Source: Sphaerothrix gracilis
GTDB lineage: Bacteria > Cyanobacteriota > Cyanobacteriia > Phormidesmidales > Phormidesmidaceae
Assembly (NCBI RefSeq): GCF_030405905.1
Contig: NZ_JASATW010000004.1
Span: 124,001 to 188,000 of the forward strand
Direction of reading: 5' to 3'
DNA length: 64,000 bases
Below, in pieces: positions 44,012-52,351 of the stretch. The translations under genes and the position numbers were made by a program. The first letter of the stretch is position 1. Every line of letters starts with the position of its first letter. The notes below the pieces were generated by a model. It made no database searches. It saw nothing but the letters and a program-made list of their open reading frames with translations, and was not told the DNA's origin.

Positions 44012-44335
44012 ATGGCTCGCTATACCAACCTGTTTACATCAGCCGGGTCTGTGCCGACGCTGCGGCAGTCTTTAGCCGAGACGCTCCGCGCCTGCAACCT
44101 CAACCTGATTTATGAAACTGCAGACTACTTGGTCGCTAAAGAAAAGCCTGGTCACGTCTCCTTTTCTAAGCTGACCACCGTTGAAGTTTTGATCAATCCA
44201 CCTTTAGCCGGTCAGGATGAAGCCCGGGTCAACCTCGTTGTCAAGAACGAAGAACTGCCTTTACAGACCGATAATCACTGCCAGCAGGTTTTTGAAGCTA
44301 TCAACCAGGCGATTGTACTGGCTCAAGTCTCTTAA
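44012..44335 (+). CDS. Small conserved cyanobacterial protein
   Basis: Protein of 107 residues: ARYTNLFTSAGSVPTLRQSLAETLRACNLNLIYETADYLVAKEKPGHVSFSKLTTVEVLINPP, then VNLVVKNEELPLQTDNHCQQVFEAINQAI. The pattern of a duplicated betaalpha unit and the VxFVVKNEELPLQxxNHC-like ending recurs in cyanobacteria (from memory). It is soluble and mixed alpha/beta. Function is unknown. ATG 44012 is preferred to a start 27 bases earlier. Confidence 0.8.
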   Translation: MARYTNLFTSAGSVPTLRQSLAETLRACNLNLIYETADYLVAKEKPGHVSFSKLTTVEVLINPPLAGQDEARVNLVVKNEELPLQTDNHCQQVFEAINQAIVLAQVS

Positions 44336-44385
44336 AAATTTTAGGCGGCCCGGATAGTGAGGGCAGCTACAAGAGGAGCAAACTT

Positions 44386-44829
44386 TTACTTGCTGGCAGT
44401 TTCACCCCCTTCCTCGGACTCTTCAATCATGCCGGGGCTGATCAGCGTGATATCAAATTCATCTGGTGGCAAAGTAGAGCCAGAATCGCGTCTTAGCTGG
44501 TAGTAAATTGCGCGCGCCTGTGGCCCAAACACAATCTCGTCTTCATTTTTGAGATCGTGGGCCTGTATTTTACGGCCATTAATCATCATACCGTTGGCGC
44601 TGGGCTTACCTTTGAGGTTGCCGTCTACAATACGGTAATAAAACGTTTCGTCGTCTCTGGGTAACTGAACCAAAGTCGCATGGTGACGTGAGACAAACTG
44701 CGACGATAAGCGAATGTCACATTTTGGATCACGGCCAATCGAATAGACGGACCCATCCAAAATAATTTCACGCCGCCCTTTACTATCTTCAACAATCAAA
44801 ATGCTGCTGAACTGAGATTCTGAAGCCAT
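44386..44829 (-). CDS. FHA domain protein
   Basis: Protein of 147 residues that is essentially one forkhead-associated domain: YSIGRDPKCDIRLSSQFVSRHHATL, then NLKGKPSANGMMINGRKI, with the phosphothreonine-binding Arg, Ser and His (GR, SRHH, NG). It probably reads Ser/Thr-kinase output. Its core is closely similar to the FHA at the start of the GGDEF-EAL protein (shared RIVDGNLKG). The C-terminal tail (Ser/Glu-rich) is likely disordered. Confidence 0.9.
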   Translation of the reverse strand: MASESQFSSILIVEDSKGRREIILDGSVYSIGRDPKCDIRLSSQFVSRHHATLVQLPRDDETFYYRIVDGNLKGKPSANGMMINGRKIQAHDLKNEDEIVFGPQARAIYYQLRRDSGSTLPPDEFDITLISPGMIEESEEGGETASK

Positions 44830-45038
44830 TACCCAATCCTTGATTCAGTCAGAGGAACGCAGTTACTAGACTAGCCTGCATAGTTGTAAATTGCTTAAGG
44901 AAATTACTATGCAGTTTCCAATTGTCTCTTACCCTAGCCAGCAAATGCAATCCCCGAAATTCTGTGCTAATAATACTCAAAAAAATTAGGGGAACTGATA
45001 TTGACCTACAGGATAGTAACAGCTTACTGACACGGGGG

Positions 45039-45587
45039 CTAAGTTTCAATCTCACCGTCACGTAAACGCCTGAGCAGCCAGTCGAAACGAATGGCGGCTA
45101 GAGCCATATCGGCTGCCATATCTAAGTCGAGGGTTTCCCTAGAAAGATCGAGCGGCTGCCAGTGGTCAGCCTCGTGGATTTTTTGCACGGTACCTCTGAG
45201 CCGCGTTGACAACAGAATAGCCAATGCTCGGTAGAACCTAGCGGCAAACCAAACATCTTGGTTCAGCTTATCTACTAGATGATGTTTGGGAATTGTCAGC
45301 AACAGGCTGGGTTCGGCAGCCGTCACGGTGGCTGAAGGCAAGCGGGTATCGACAAAGGACATTTCGCCTACCACCTCGCCGCTAGAAAGCTGAGCAATGA
45401 CCTGCTCTTTAAGCGCAGCTACCTGAACGATAAGTGTGCCATCCAATAGAAAGTAGATAGCATCAATAGGCTGTCCTTCGTGAATGAGAATGGTGCCCTG
45501 GGCAATTTCCTGACGCTTACCGATTGAAATTAACCAATCAATATCATCGTCATCCAACACACCGAGAATAAATAGAACTCTTTTCAT
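45039..45587 (-). CDS. Cyclic nucleotide-binding-like domain protein
   Basis: Protein of 182 residues: CNB-fold beta-roll (about 25-120: GTILIHEGQPIDAIYFLLDGTLIVQV, LSSGEVVGEMSFVDTRLPSATVTA) with a helical tail (about 125-180). The phosphate-binding cassette keeps GE but has Ser in place of the Arg that contacts cyclic phosphate (PSAT instead of PRAAT), so it may not bind cAMP or cGMP. It lacks a DNA-binding domain and so is not a Crp-type regulator. It lies upstream of the FHA gene. Confidence 0.85.
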   Translation of the reverse strand: MKRVLFILGVLDDDDIDWLISIGKRQEIAQGTILIHEGQPIDAIYFLLDGTLIVQVAALKEQVIAQLSSGEVVGEMSFVDTRLPSATVTAAEPSLLLTIPKHHLVDKLNQDVWFAARFYRALAILLSTRLRGTVQKIHEADHWQPLDLSRETLDLDMAADMALAAIRFDWLLRRLRDGEIET

Positions 45588-45674
45588 CCGCGTTACCTAA
45601 TGGGCCGTGCTGAATTCATTTACATTAGCTTAGTAGGGTCAATCCCTTTTTCCTGACGGTGTGACTAATTCTGC

Positions 45675-46484
45675 ATGCAGATTTCCCGATTTTTTGAAAT
45701 AGATACGCTTCAGGCTCGTGCCCTATTTTTAGGTCAAAGTATTGATTTAGAGCGGTTCAGCAGCATCAATTCCTTGGCTATGACGCCGCTGATGGTGGAA
45801 GCTGGTGACCAGGGGTGTGCGGTGCTGTTTGATTATGGAGCAGTAATCGTCATTGGCCTTTCTCCTTTAGAAGAGGTTAAGTTTCTAAGCGATCTGGAGG
45901 CTTTGGTAGCAGAGCCTTTCACAGAGCCTGAGACAGAAGAAATTACAGTTCATCTAGATACGGCTAAGTCTGGCAAAGCCGAAAACGATACGCTGTGGCT
46001 AGCGGAATTTGATATTCCCAGCCTGCAGATTGTGGCAGATGTTTTAGCTAAGAGCGTGGTGCTGGCTCACTACGAGAAGGGAGCGGCAGCGGTTTTTGAT
46101 CGGATTGAGCCGTTTGCGGCTAGCCTGCAGCGGCTGAAAAATGATGGTAAGCAGGCCAATGAGCTGCTGCGACAGATTGGCAACACCCTGATGATTCAGC
46201 ACAAAATGGTGGGCCGAGTCGAAATTATTGATAAACCGGAGCTGCTGTGGGAGTTTCCTGAACTGGATCGCCTCTATTTGCGCTTGGAAGATGAGTACGA
46301 AATTCGTGAGCGTCACTTGGCTCTAGAGCGCAAGCTAGATCTGGTGACACGAACGGCGGAGACGGCTTTAGAACTGCAGCATCAGAATACGGGACTCCGT
46401 TTGGAGTGGTACGTCGTGATCCTGATTGTGATAGAGGTGCTGCTGTCGCTCTATGACCTATTCTCAGAAAAGTTGCCGTTTTAG
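45675..46484 (+). CDS. RMD1/DUF155 family membrane protein
   Basis: Protein of 269 residues with the RMD1 (YagE-like, DUF155) body: ALFLGQSIDLERFSSINSLAMTPL, AVLFDYGAVIVIGL, IGNTLMIQHKMVGRVEIIDKPELLWEFPELDRLYLRLEDEYEIRERHLALERKLDLV, and a single C-terminal helix (about 245-264). The family occurs from bacteria to mitochondria and its molecular role is not established. It begins an operon: the GT2 gene starts 12 bp after its stop. Confidence 0.88.
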   Translation: MQISRFFEIDTLQARALFLGQSIDLERFSSINSLAMTPLMVEAGDQGCAVLFDYGAVIVIGLSPLEEVKFLSDLEALVAEPFTEPETEEITVHLDTAKSGKAENDTLWLAEFDIPSLQIVADVLAKSVVLAHYEKGAAAVFDRIEPFAASLQRLKNDGKQANELLRQIGNTLMIQHKMVGRVEIIDKPELLWEFPELDRLYLRLEDEYEIRERHLALERKLDLVTRTAETALELQHQNTGLRLEWYVVILIVIEVLLSLYDLFSEKLPF

Positions 46485-46495
46485 AGCTGAGCGCA

Positions 46496-47746
46496 GTGGC
46501 GATCGCCCCCATGTGTACATTTTCCCTCACTGATTACGGATTATTCATAGCCGTCGCGGTGTTGCTGCTGTCGCTCTATGGCATGACGGTATTTTTCCGT
46601 CGTCAGAATCGATCGCTAGATCGAGCCCCATCGCTGTCGCCAATTGGAGCAATGCCGCCACAGCTACCCCCCATTAGCGTTATCATTCCGGCCTATAACG
46701 AAGCGGTCAATATTCAAGCCTGCGTTGAGGCCGTGCTGAACAGCGAGCTGCCTCAAACCTGTCAGTTGCAGGTGATTGTGGCAGATGACGAGTCGAGTGA
46801 CCAAACTTTAGCGATCGCCCAGTCTCTTGCCAGCACGCACGCAGCCGTACAGGTGGTCGCCGTGCCGCCTCGCCCGACTGCTGAAACCTGGCGCGGCAAA
46901 AACTGGGCCTGTGCTAACGCCGTGCAGCAGGCCACGGGGGATTACTGGCTGTTTATTGACGCCGATGTGCGCCTGGAGCCCAAGGCGATCGCCACGACGG
47001 TGCAAAAAGCTGAGCAGGAAAAAATTGATCTCCTGAGCTGTGCCCCAAATATCGTCTGTGGCTGTCTAGCAGAGTGGCTAGTGCAGCCCGTGATGATGAG
47101 CGTTTTAGCCATTGGTTTTAGCTTCGAGGGCGTCAATGATCCTGACCAGCCAGCGGAAGCGTTTGCGGCAGGGCCGTTCATGCTGTTTCGCCGTTCCGTT
47201 TACCAAGCTATTGGCGGCCACCGGGCCGTGGCTGATGACCTGGTAGAAGATGTTGCCCTGGCGCGTTTGATTAAAGCCAAAGGCCACAAGCTGCACTACA
47301 CCCTGGCGCTGAAACTGCTAAAGGTGCGGATGTATCAAGACTTTGCGGGTCTTTGGGAAGGCTGGACTAAAAACTACTACGTCGGTATTGGTCGCGACTT
47401 ATTTGCGACGCTGTACTCTGCCCTTGCTATCACGGTCGTGTTTGTCTTTCCCTGGTTGGGGCTGGCGATCGCGCTAGCCTGTAGCCTGACGGCTTGGACA
47501 AAGCCGACTGCTGTTGCTACCCCCTGGCTGATGGTAGGGTCACTGACTTTAGCGGCGATCGCCCTTGTCCGCCAGTACACCTATCGCCGCCAAACAGCCC
47601 AACGCTTCGGCCAGCCCCTGCGCTACGGCTGGCTGAGCTGGCTCAGCGGCCTGCTGGTGGCGGCGATCGCCCTCGGCTCTGCGATTAAAACTGAAACGGG
47701 CTGGGGCTGGACTTGGCGCGGGCGATCGCTAGCGGTCAAGGAATAG
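46496..47746 (+). CDS. Glycosyltransferase family 2, CruG/HpnB-like
   Basis: Membrane glycosyltransferase of 416 residues: N-terminal helix (about 15-35), GT2 domain with VIIPAYNEAVNIQACVEAVL, VADDESSDQT, the metal motif FIDADVRL and the base-like VEDVALAR, then KNYYVGI, and four C-terminal helices. The organisation resembles the carotenoid glycosyltransferase CruG or the hopanoid-linked HpnB; no carotenoid genes are nearby, so the acceptor is unknown. Start is GTG 46496 or ATG 46511. It is 12 bp after the RMD1 gene and 6 bp before the hydrolase gene. Confidence 0.85.
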   Translation: MAIAPMCTFSLTDYGLFIAVAVLLLSLYGMTVFFRRQNRSLDRAPSLSPIGAMPPQLPPISVIIPAYNEAVNIQACVEAVLNSELPQTCQLQVIVADDESSDQTLAIAQSLASTHAAVQVVAVPPRPTAETWRGKNWACANAVQQATGDYWLFIDADVRLEPKAIATTVQKAEQEKIDLLSCAPNIVCGCLAEWLVQPVMMSVLAIGFSFEGVNDPDQPAEAFAAGPFMLFRRSVYQAIGGHRAVADDLVEDVALARLIKAKGHKLHYTLALKLLKVRMYQDFAGLWEGWTKNYYVGIGRDLFATLYSALAITVVFVFPWLGLAIALACSLTAWTKPTAVATPWLMVGSLTLAAIALVRQYTYRRQTAQRFGQPLRYGWLSWLSGLLVAAIALGSAIKTETGWGWTWRGRSLAVKE

Positions 47747-47752
47747 GCTTCA

Positions 47753-48658
47753 ATGCAGCTTCAAACCATTCAGCTCGACACCTATCAGGCAGCTTATTGG
47801 GAGCAGGGACAGGGCACAGCGCTAATCTTTCTTCACGGCTTTCTGGGCAGTAGCGCCAACTGGCAGCGACTTATCCAGCAGCTTGCCCCTCACTATCGCT
47901 GCATAGCGCTAGATTTGCTCGGCTTCGGTCAGTCTGCTCAACCTGTGCTGCGCTACACCATTTGGCATCAAATCGCCTTTCTGCAGCAGTTCGCTGCTGC
48001 CCTTAACCTACAAAACTTTCACCTCATCGGCCATTCCTACGGCGGCTGGACGGCCACTGCCTACGCGATCGCCGCCGCTGGCTATACCTGGACGCCTGAC
48101 TATAGCCGCTGGCTACCCCCTTCCTCTCCTGCAGTTTCACGCCTAGCTCAGCCTGGGGCTCAGGCAAAATCCAAAACTCAAAGCGCTGCTTTCCCGCCGC
48201 CGCAATCCCTCACCCTGATTGCCCCAGCCGGTATCCGCGATGACAGCTTTGTCGGTCGCTACAGTTACCTCAGACCCCTCCTTTGGGAAACACCTATAGT
48301 GGACTGGGTTTTGAACGCGATCGCTCCCCTAGCTGCTTGGCTGGGCCAGCAGGCCGCTTTTGAGCAAGTCTACCGCGCCCGCACTGAGCTGCTAAAACAG
48401 CCTGTCGCCAAATCTTTTCTAGTGGATCGCCTCACTCCGGCAGACGCCATCGACACCGTTGAGAAATATCTAGATATTCTCACTCTGCCAACGCAGGTGA
48501 TTGCGGCTGAACTCGATAGCACAATTCCCCTCTGGCACTGTCAAACCTATGTCGAAGGAATCGCCAACGCTCAGCTCACCGTCTTGCCTGAGGCCGAACA
48601 TGACTTAATTCAAACTCACTGCGAGGCGATCGCCCGGATTATCCGGCAGCGTATCTAA
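47753..48658 (+). CDS. Alpha/beta hydrolase with a loop insert
   Basis: Hydrolase of 301 residues: LIFLHGFLGSSANW oxyanion loop, nucleophile elbow GHSYGG (Ser about 99), and catalytic His in AEHDLIQ. The acid is probably Asp in AELDSTIPLWH. A proline- and alanine-rich insert of about 40 residues (about 115-155) sits between the nucleophile and the usual cap region. It appears to be an intact enzyme; the substrate is unknown. It is last of the RMD1/GT2/hydrolase operon. Confidence 0.88.
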   Translation: MQLQTIQLDTYQAAYWEQGQGTALIFLHGFLGSSANWQRLIQQLAPHYRCIALDLLGFGQSAQPVLRYTIWHQIAFLQQFAAALNLQNFHLIGHSYGGWTATAYAIAAAGYTWTPDYSRWLPPSSPAVSRLAQPGAQAKSKTQSAAFPPPQSLTLIAPAGIRDDSFVGRYSYLRPLLWETPIVDWVLNAIAPLAAWLGQQAAFEQVYRARTELLKQPVAKSFLVDRLTPADAIDTVEKYLDILTLPTQVIAAELDSTIPLWHCQTYVEGIANAQLTVLPEAEHDLIQTHCEAIARIIRQRI

Positions 48659-48736
48659 AGAGCCTCTGCGCCTTGTCCGAATTTTGATGTCTTTGCGTCT
48701 CCGCTTCTCCCGCTCCCCGCCCCTAACACTAAGCAC

Positions 48737-49186
48737 TTATGAGGAAAGCCTCTCGGCCACCTGCTTTAGCCGCTGAAGCTGGGCCTGCATGTCTTGCTGT
48801 GTCCATTTAGCGGCAAATGTGTTGAAGCCAAAGGCAATGAGCGGATTTGGCACTTTGAACTCGAAGCGGTTTAGTAACTCAGTGCCCTGGTCTTTAGGCA
48901 AGCACTCCCAGCGATCGCGTCCTTGGAAAAACCCTTCAAACTGCCAAACCACCAGCCCTGGCCTGCGTTCGACGACTGTGCTTTTCAGCGTTGGCTGTAG
49001 CAGCGGCACCTGAATGATAAAGCGGCTTTGGCTACCTTCTGCAGAAGACCAGTCGCCCACTGGCTCACAGCGCAGGGCCGGATTCAGCCAGCGGTGCATT
49101 AGCTCTCGCTCGACAATGCAGCGCTCGACCGTCGTCGCAGCGGCCCGAATCCAGATGGATTGCTCAAACACTTGAGTGTCAGACAT
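48737..49186 (-). CDS. SRPBCC family protein
   Basis: Protein of 149 residues of the START/polyketide-cyclase fold: IWIRAAATTVERCIVERELMHRWLNPALRCEPVGDW, TVVERRPGLVVWQFEGFFQGRDRWECLP, and the closing helix WTQQDMQAQLQRLKQVAERL. It binds small hydrophobic ligands in the family, but none is known here. ATG 49186 is preferred to TTG 49195. Confidence 0.85.
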   Translation of the reverse strand: MSDTQVFEQSIWIRAAATTVERCIVERELMHRWLNPALRCEPVGDWSSAEGSQSRFIIQVPLLQPTLKSTVVERRPGLVVWQFEGFFQGRDRWECLPKDQGTELLNRFEFKVPNPLIAFGFNTFAAKWTQQDMQAQLQRLKQVAERLSS

Positions 49187-49195
49187 TTTTGACAA

Positions 49196-49494
49196 AATCA
49201 GGTCTATCGAAGGCTAGATGCTGGAAAAAACCAAAGAAATTACGCTTCTTTTCAGTAAAATTGCTTAATTTCTCTAAGTTGCTTGACGGCAGCCCCTAAA
49301 ATTCCCACTATTAGTGTGAATTCTCAGTAAATTAAGAGCGATTCTTTTTGGGCATCTCCCTTAAGCCTAATCGATCACAGAAGTTTATCGGGGACTGGTG
49401 AAAATCGTCGTTTCACGTCAGTATTCTTTCGGAGGCACAACTTTCATATTTTGCTGAACCCTGCTTTCTTCGAGATGACTATAGAACAAAATTC
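49196..49494. other. Divergent intergenic region
   Basis: A 299 bp AT-rich region that holds divergent promoters for the SRPBCC gene and the TM-helix repeat gene. No reading frame or repeat is seen. Confidence 0.45.
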
Positions 49495-51144
49495 ATGATG
49501 ATGACTCTTCAGACTGCAGCAGAGATATATTCTGCCTTGCCGATTCCGCCTATTCTGGCTCAGGAGGGTGACACCAACGTTTTTGTCACTCAGCTTGGCA
49601 ATCGCTTTGGCAGCTTCATTCCTAATCTAGTAGCCGCTATTCTAATTTTGCTGGCAGGCTGGCTGATTGCAACGGTTGTTGCTTCAGTAACACGCGGCTT
49701 GCTCAATCGCACTAATCTAGACGATCGCATCGCCAACATGGTGATGGGACGCGATCGCGATCAGGATGTTCCGGTCGAAAACTGGATCGCAACAGCGGTG
49801 TACTGGATCATTTTGATCTTTACGCTGGTTGCTTTCCTCAAGGCTCTAAATCTGACCGAAGTGTCAGAGCCGCTTAACAATCTCCTACAGCAGATTTTCC
49901 TATATTTGCCCCGTATTGGCGGTGCAGCGCTGCTGTTGGGTCTGGCCTGGCTTATTGCCACCCTGGTCAAGCTTTTGGTGACGCGGGGCCTCTCTCGCTT
50001 CAACCTGGATGACCGCCTAGCTGAGCAAACCGGAGAAGGGGGCAGTCCTTTTCTGGTGAATGAAACCATTGGAGACGTGCTCTACTGGTTCATTTTTCTG
50101 CTGTTTTTACCCTTAATTCTAGATGCGCTGGACTTACAAGGTCTGCTAGAGCCGGTTCAAGATCTAATCGATCAGTTCCTCTCTGCCGTGCCGCAAATTC
50201 TGACAGCGCTGCTGGTTTTGGGCATTGGCTGGCTAGTAGCTCGCATTGTTCGCGGCATTGTCACCAACTTCCTGATGGCAACAGGCATCGACCGGCTGGG
50301 TGCCCGTTTTGGTCTAGCTGAAACTACTCGCGAAGGCGTAGCCTTATCCAATCTAATTGGCACCATCGTTTACGTGCTGATTTTGATCCCAGTCGCCATT
50401 GTGGCGCTGAACGAACTGGATTTAGAGGCTGTTTCGGCACCTGCTATCGTCATGCTGGAGCGTGCTTTAGCCGCAGTGCCTCAAATTTTGACGGCAGGCG
50501 TAATTATCATCCTCTCCTACGTGGTGGGTCGCTTTATTGCCGACTTGGTCACAAGCATTCTCGTCAGCGTTGGCTTCGATCGCATCTTTGGCGTTTTAGG
50601 ACTGCCTGAGCTATCTGGCCCTACGGCTAGCCAGCCTCGCACCGTTCCCAATGCTGAAGGTCAGCCAGAGACAACCGTACAAACTCCGGGCAGTACGCCT
50701 TCTGAGATTGTCGGCATCATTGTTCTCGTCGGTATTGTTCTATTCGGCGTTATCACCGCTACTGAAACCCTCGGCTTTGACCAGCTTACAGACATCGTAC
50801 GGGCGATCATGCGGGTTTCAGCTCGTGTCCTCAGCGGTGTCATTGTTTTTGCCATTGGCCTCTACTTTGCCAATCTGGCCTTTAGAGCCATCAACAGCAT
50901 CAACAATCCCCAAGCGCGGACTCTAGCCCAGGCGGCTCGCATCATCACCATTGCCTTCGTCGGCGCGATGGCGCTGCAGCAGGCAGGGGTGGCCACAGAT
51001 ATTGTGAATCTGGCCTTTGGTTTACTGCTGGGGGCAGTGGCCGTGGCGATCGCGATCGCTTTTGGTCTAGGTGGACGCGATATTGCGGCTGAGCAAATGC
51101 GTGAATGGCTCAACAGCTTCAAGAACAACAACCGCCCCTACTAA
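49495..51144 (+). CDS. Multi-repeat TM-helix protein (mechanosensitive-channel related)
   Basis: Membrane protein of 549 residues with five related helical repeats near 41, 137, 231, 328 and 442: FIPNLVAAILILLAGWLIAT, YLPRIGGAALLLGLAWLIAT, AVPQILTALLVLGIGWLVAR, AVPQILTAGVIIILSYVVGR and a fifth diverged one. This is the TM_helix repeat (CmpX-like) family, sometimes annotated as mechanosensitive channels. The C-terminal part (GLLLGAVAVAIAIAFGLGGRDIAAEQM) resembles the MscS pore helix, but the MscS beta domain is absent. A Thr/Pro/Gln-rich loop (about 375-410) splits repeats 4 and 5. It starts at one of three ATGs. Confidence 0.88.
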   Translation: MMMTLQTAAEIYSALPIPPILAQEGDTNVFVTQLGNRFGSFIPNLVAAILILLAGWLIATVVASVTRGLLNRTNLDDRIANMVMGRDRDQDVPVENWIATAVYWIILIFTLVAFLKALNLTEVSEPLNNLLQQIFLYLPRIGGAALLLGLAWLIATLVKLLVTRGLSRFNLDDRLAEQTGEGGSPFLVNETIGDVLYWFIFLLFLPLILDALDLQGLLEPVQDLIDQFLSAVPQILTALLVLGIGWLVARIVRGIVTNFLMATGIDRLGARFGLAETTREGVALSNLIGTIVYVLILIPVAIVALNELDLEAVSAPAIVMLERALAAVPQILTAGVIIILSYVVGRFIADLVTSILVSVGFDRIFGVLGLPELSGPTASQPRTVPNAEGQPETTVQTPGSTPSEIVGIIVLVGIVLFGVITATETLGFDQLTDIVRAIMRVSARVLSGVIVFAIGLYFANLAFRAINSINNPQARTLAQAARIITIAFVGAMALQQAGVATDIVNLAFGLLLGAVAVAIAIAFGLGGRDIAAEQMREWLNSFKNNNRPY

Positions 51145-51222
51145 AAGCTGCCTCAGAGTCAGGACTGACGCACTCAACAGGGTGCCAACGAATCATGAGA
51201 TCCTCCCGGCTGTTGCCACCTC

Positions 51223-51240
51223 CCCTCATTTGAGGGGGGC
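51223..51240. terminator. Possible terminator hairpin after the TM-helix gene
   Basis: Arms CCCCTCA and TGAGGGG with a TT loop form a perfect stem about 80 bp after the stop at 51144. There is no T-run, so termination is uncertain. Such CCCCTCATTTGAGGGG pieces also recur as cyanobacterial intergenic palindromes. Confidence 0.45.
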
Positions 51241-51333
51241 GGGGGGATCCTTCGCACTCTCATTAGTGTCTCGAACTTTGAACTGCATCACTGCTAAACC
51301 CGCTAGGGTGGCATAGACGTGCGCCCCCTAAGC

Positions 51334-51840
51334 TCAGTTCTGAGCCAAGTTTTTTAAGGCCGTTCCCGTGACCCGGCAGAGTTGCCATTCGGGCTTGATT
51401 TCAGCTCCCATGCGCTGATAGAAGTCTATTGCTGGGGTGTTCCAGTCTAAAACGCTCCAGTCTAGCCGACCGCAGCTCCGCTCCACTGCCAACTGGGCTA
51501 AGTGGGTCAAGAAGGCTTTACCGATTCCCTGCCGCCGATAGGTAGGCAGTACGAACAAATCTTCTAGATAAATTCCCGGCTGCATCAGAAAGGTCGAGAA
51601 ATTGTGAAAAAACAGGGCAAATCCAGCTGGATGGTTATCAACCCTGGCAATCAAGGCTTCGGCATAGGGGCGATCGCCAAAAAGATGCGCCTGCAAATCG
51701 GCGGCAGTGCCCGTCACTTCATGAGCTAGCTTTTCATACTCGGCCAGTGCCTTGACTAGGTCAAATAAAATCGGCACGTCTTCCGGGGTGGCGGCCTGAA
51801 TAGTGAGGCTGGCGGCGTCAGGCAGAGCATTGCTTCTCAT
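51334..51840 (-). CDS. GNAT family N-acetyltransferase
   Basis: Protein of 168 residues with the acetyl-CoA loop RRQGIGKAFL and the closing motif DWSVLDWNTPAIDFYQRMGA typical of diamine/spermidine-type acetyltransferases. N-terminal IQAATPEDVPILFDLVKALAEYEKL fits the same branch. The substrate is unknown, perhaps a polyamine or an amine-bearing metabolite. Start ATG 51840. Confidence 0.9.
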   Translation of the reverse strand: MRSNALPDAASLTIQAATPEDVPILFDLVKALAEYEKLAHEVTGTAADLQAHLFGDRPYAEALIARVDNHPAGFALFFHNFSTFLMQPGIYLEDLFVLPTYRRQGIGKAFLTHLAQLAVERSCGRLDWSVLDWNTPAIDFYQRMGAEIKPEWQLCRVTGTALKNLAQN

Positions 51841-51902
51841 AGCGTTTTCTTGTCCTTAGCGAAAGATTTACCTACTGCAAAGACGGTTCAGCCTAGCGCA
51901 TC

Positions 51903-52256
51903 CTAAAAAAATCGGCAAACCACTTTGCCCAAAATCAGAGCAGCGGGCACCGTGCCAAAAGCGCGGCTATCTTCGCTGGCAACGGTATTGTCTCCCTGGA
52001 GAAAACAGGCTCCCTCAGGACTAGCGGCAACGACCCGCTTGATGAGGCGCAAGTCAGGTCGTTGGGGATGCCTTGCCACCACAATGTCTCCAACCTGCGG
52101 CGGAGAGTGGCAATACGCCTGGGGATCTAGCAAGACTTCGTCCCCCGGCTGCAGCAGTGGCTGCATAGAATAATTCACCACGCGAAACCGCTGGCGTTTT
52201 CTTAAACACCAAAGCAGCAGATCTTGCCATCTGCTGCTCGGTAAGTCTGTTGCCAT
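51903..52256 (-). CDS. sodX: Nickel superoxide dismutase maturation protease SodX
   Basis: S26-type signal-peptidase-like protease of 117 residues: catalytic Ser in VVNYSMQPLLQPGD and Lys in LRLIKRV, with QGDNTVASEDSRAFGTVP. It removes the N-terminal propeptide of NiSOD so that the mature chain starts with His. It lies 95 bp downstream of sodN. ATG 52256 is preferred. There is no signal peptide or membrane helix, in line with cytoplasmic SodX. Confidence 0.9.
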   Translation of the reverse strand: MATDLPSSRWQDLLLWCLRKRQRFRVVNYSMQPLLQPGDEVLLDPQAYCHSPPQVGDIVVARHPQRPDLRLIKRVVAASPEGACFLQGDNTVASEDSRAFGTVPAALILGKVVCRFF

Positions 52257-52306
52257 TGTGCTAACAGAATTGGCTGAACGGGCCGTCAATATTGCTGTCG
52301 CCAGCA

Positions 52307-52336
52307 GTAAGGGGGCATTCGCGAATGCCCCCTTAC
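52307..52336. repeat. Perfect 30 bp palindrome between sodN and sodX
   Basis: The left half is GTAAGGGGGCATTCG and the right half its exact reverse complement. It lies 15 bases after the sodN stop and 50 bases before the sodX start. It is not followed by a T-run. It could be a processing or attenuation hairpin that lets sodN mRNA exceed sodX mRNA, and its form resembles intergenic palindromes that recur in cyanobacterial genomes. Confidence 0.85.
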
Positions 52337-52351
52337 CGAATCGAGATATGT

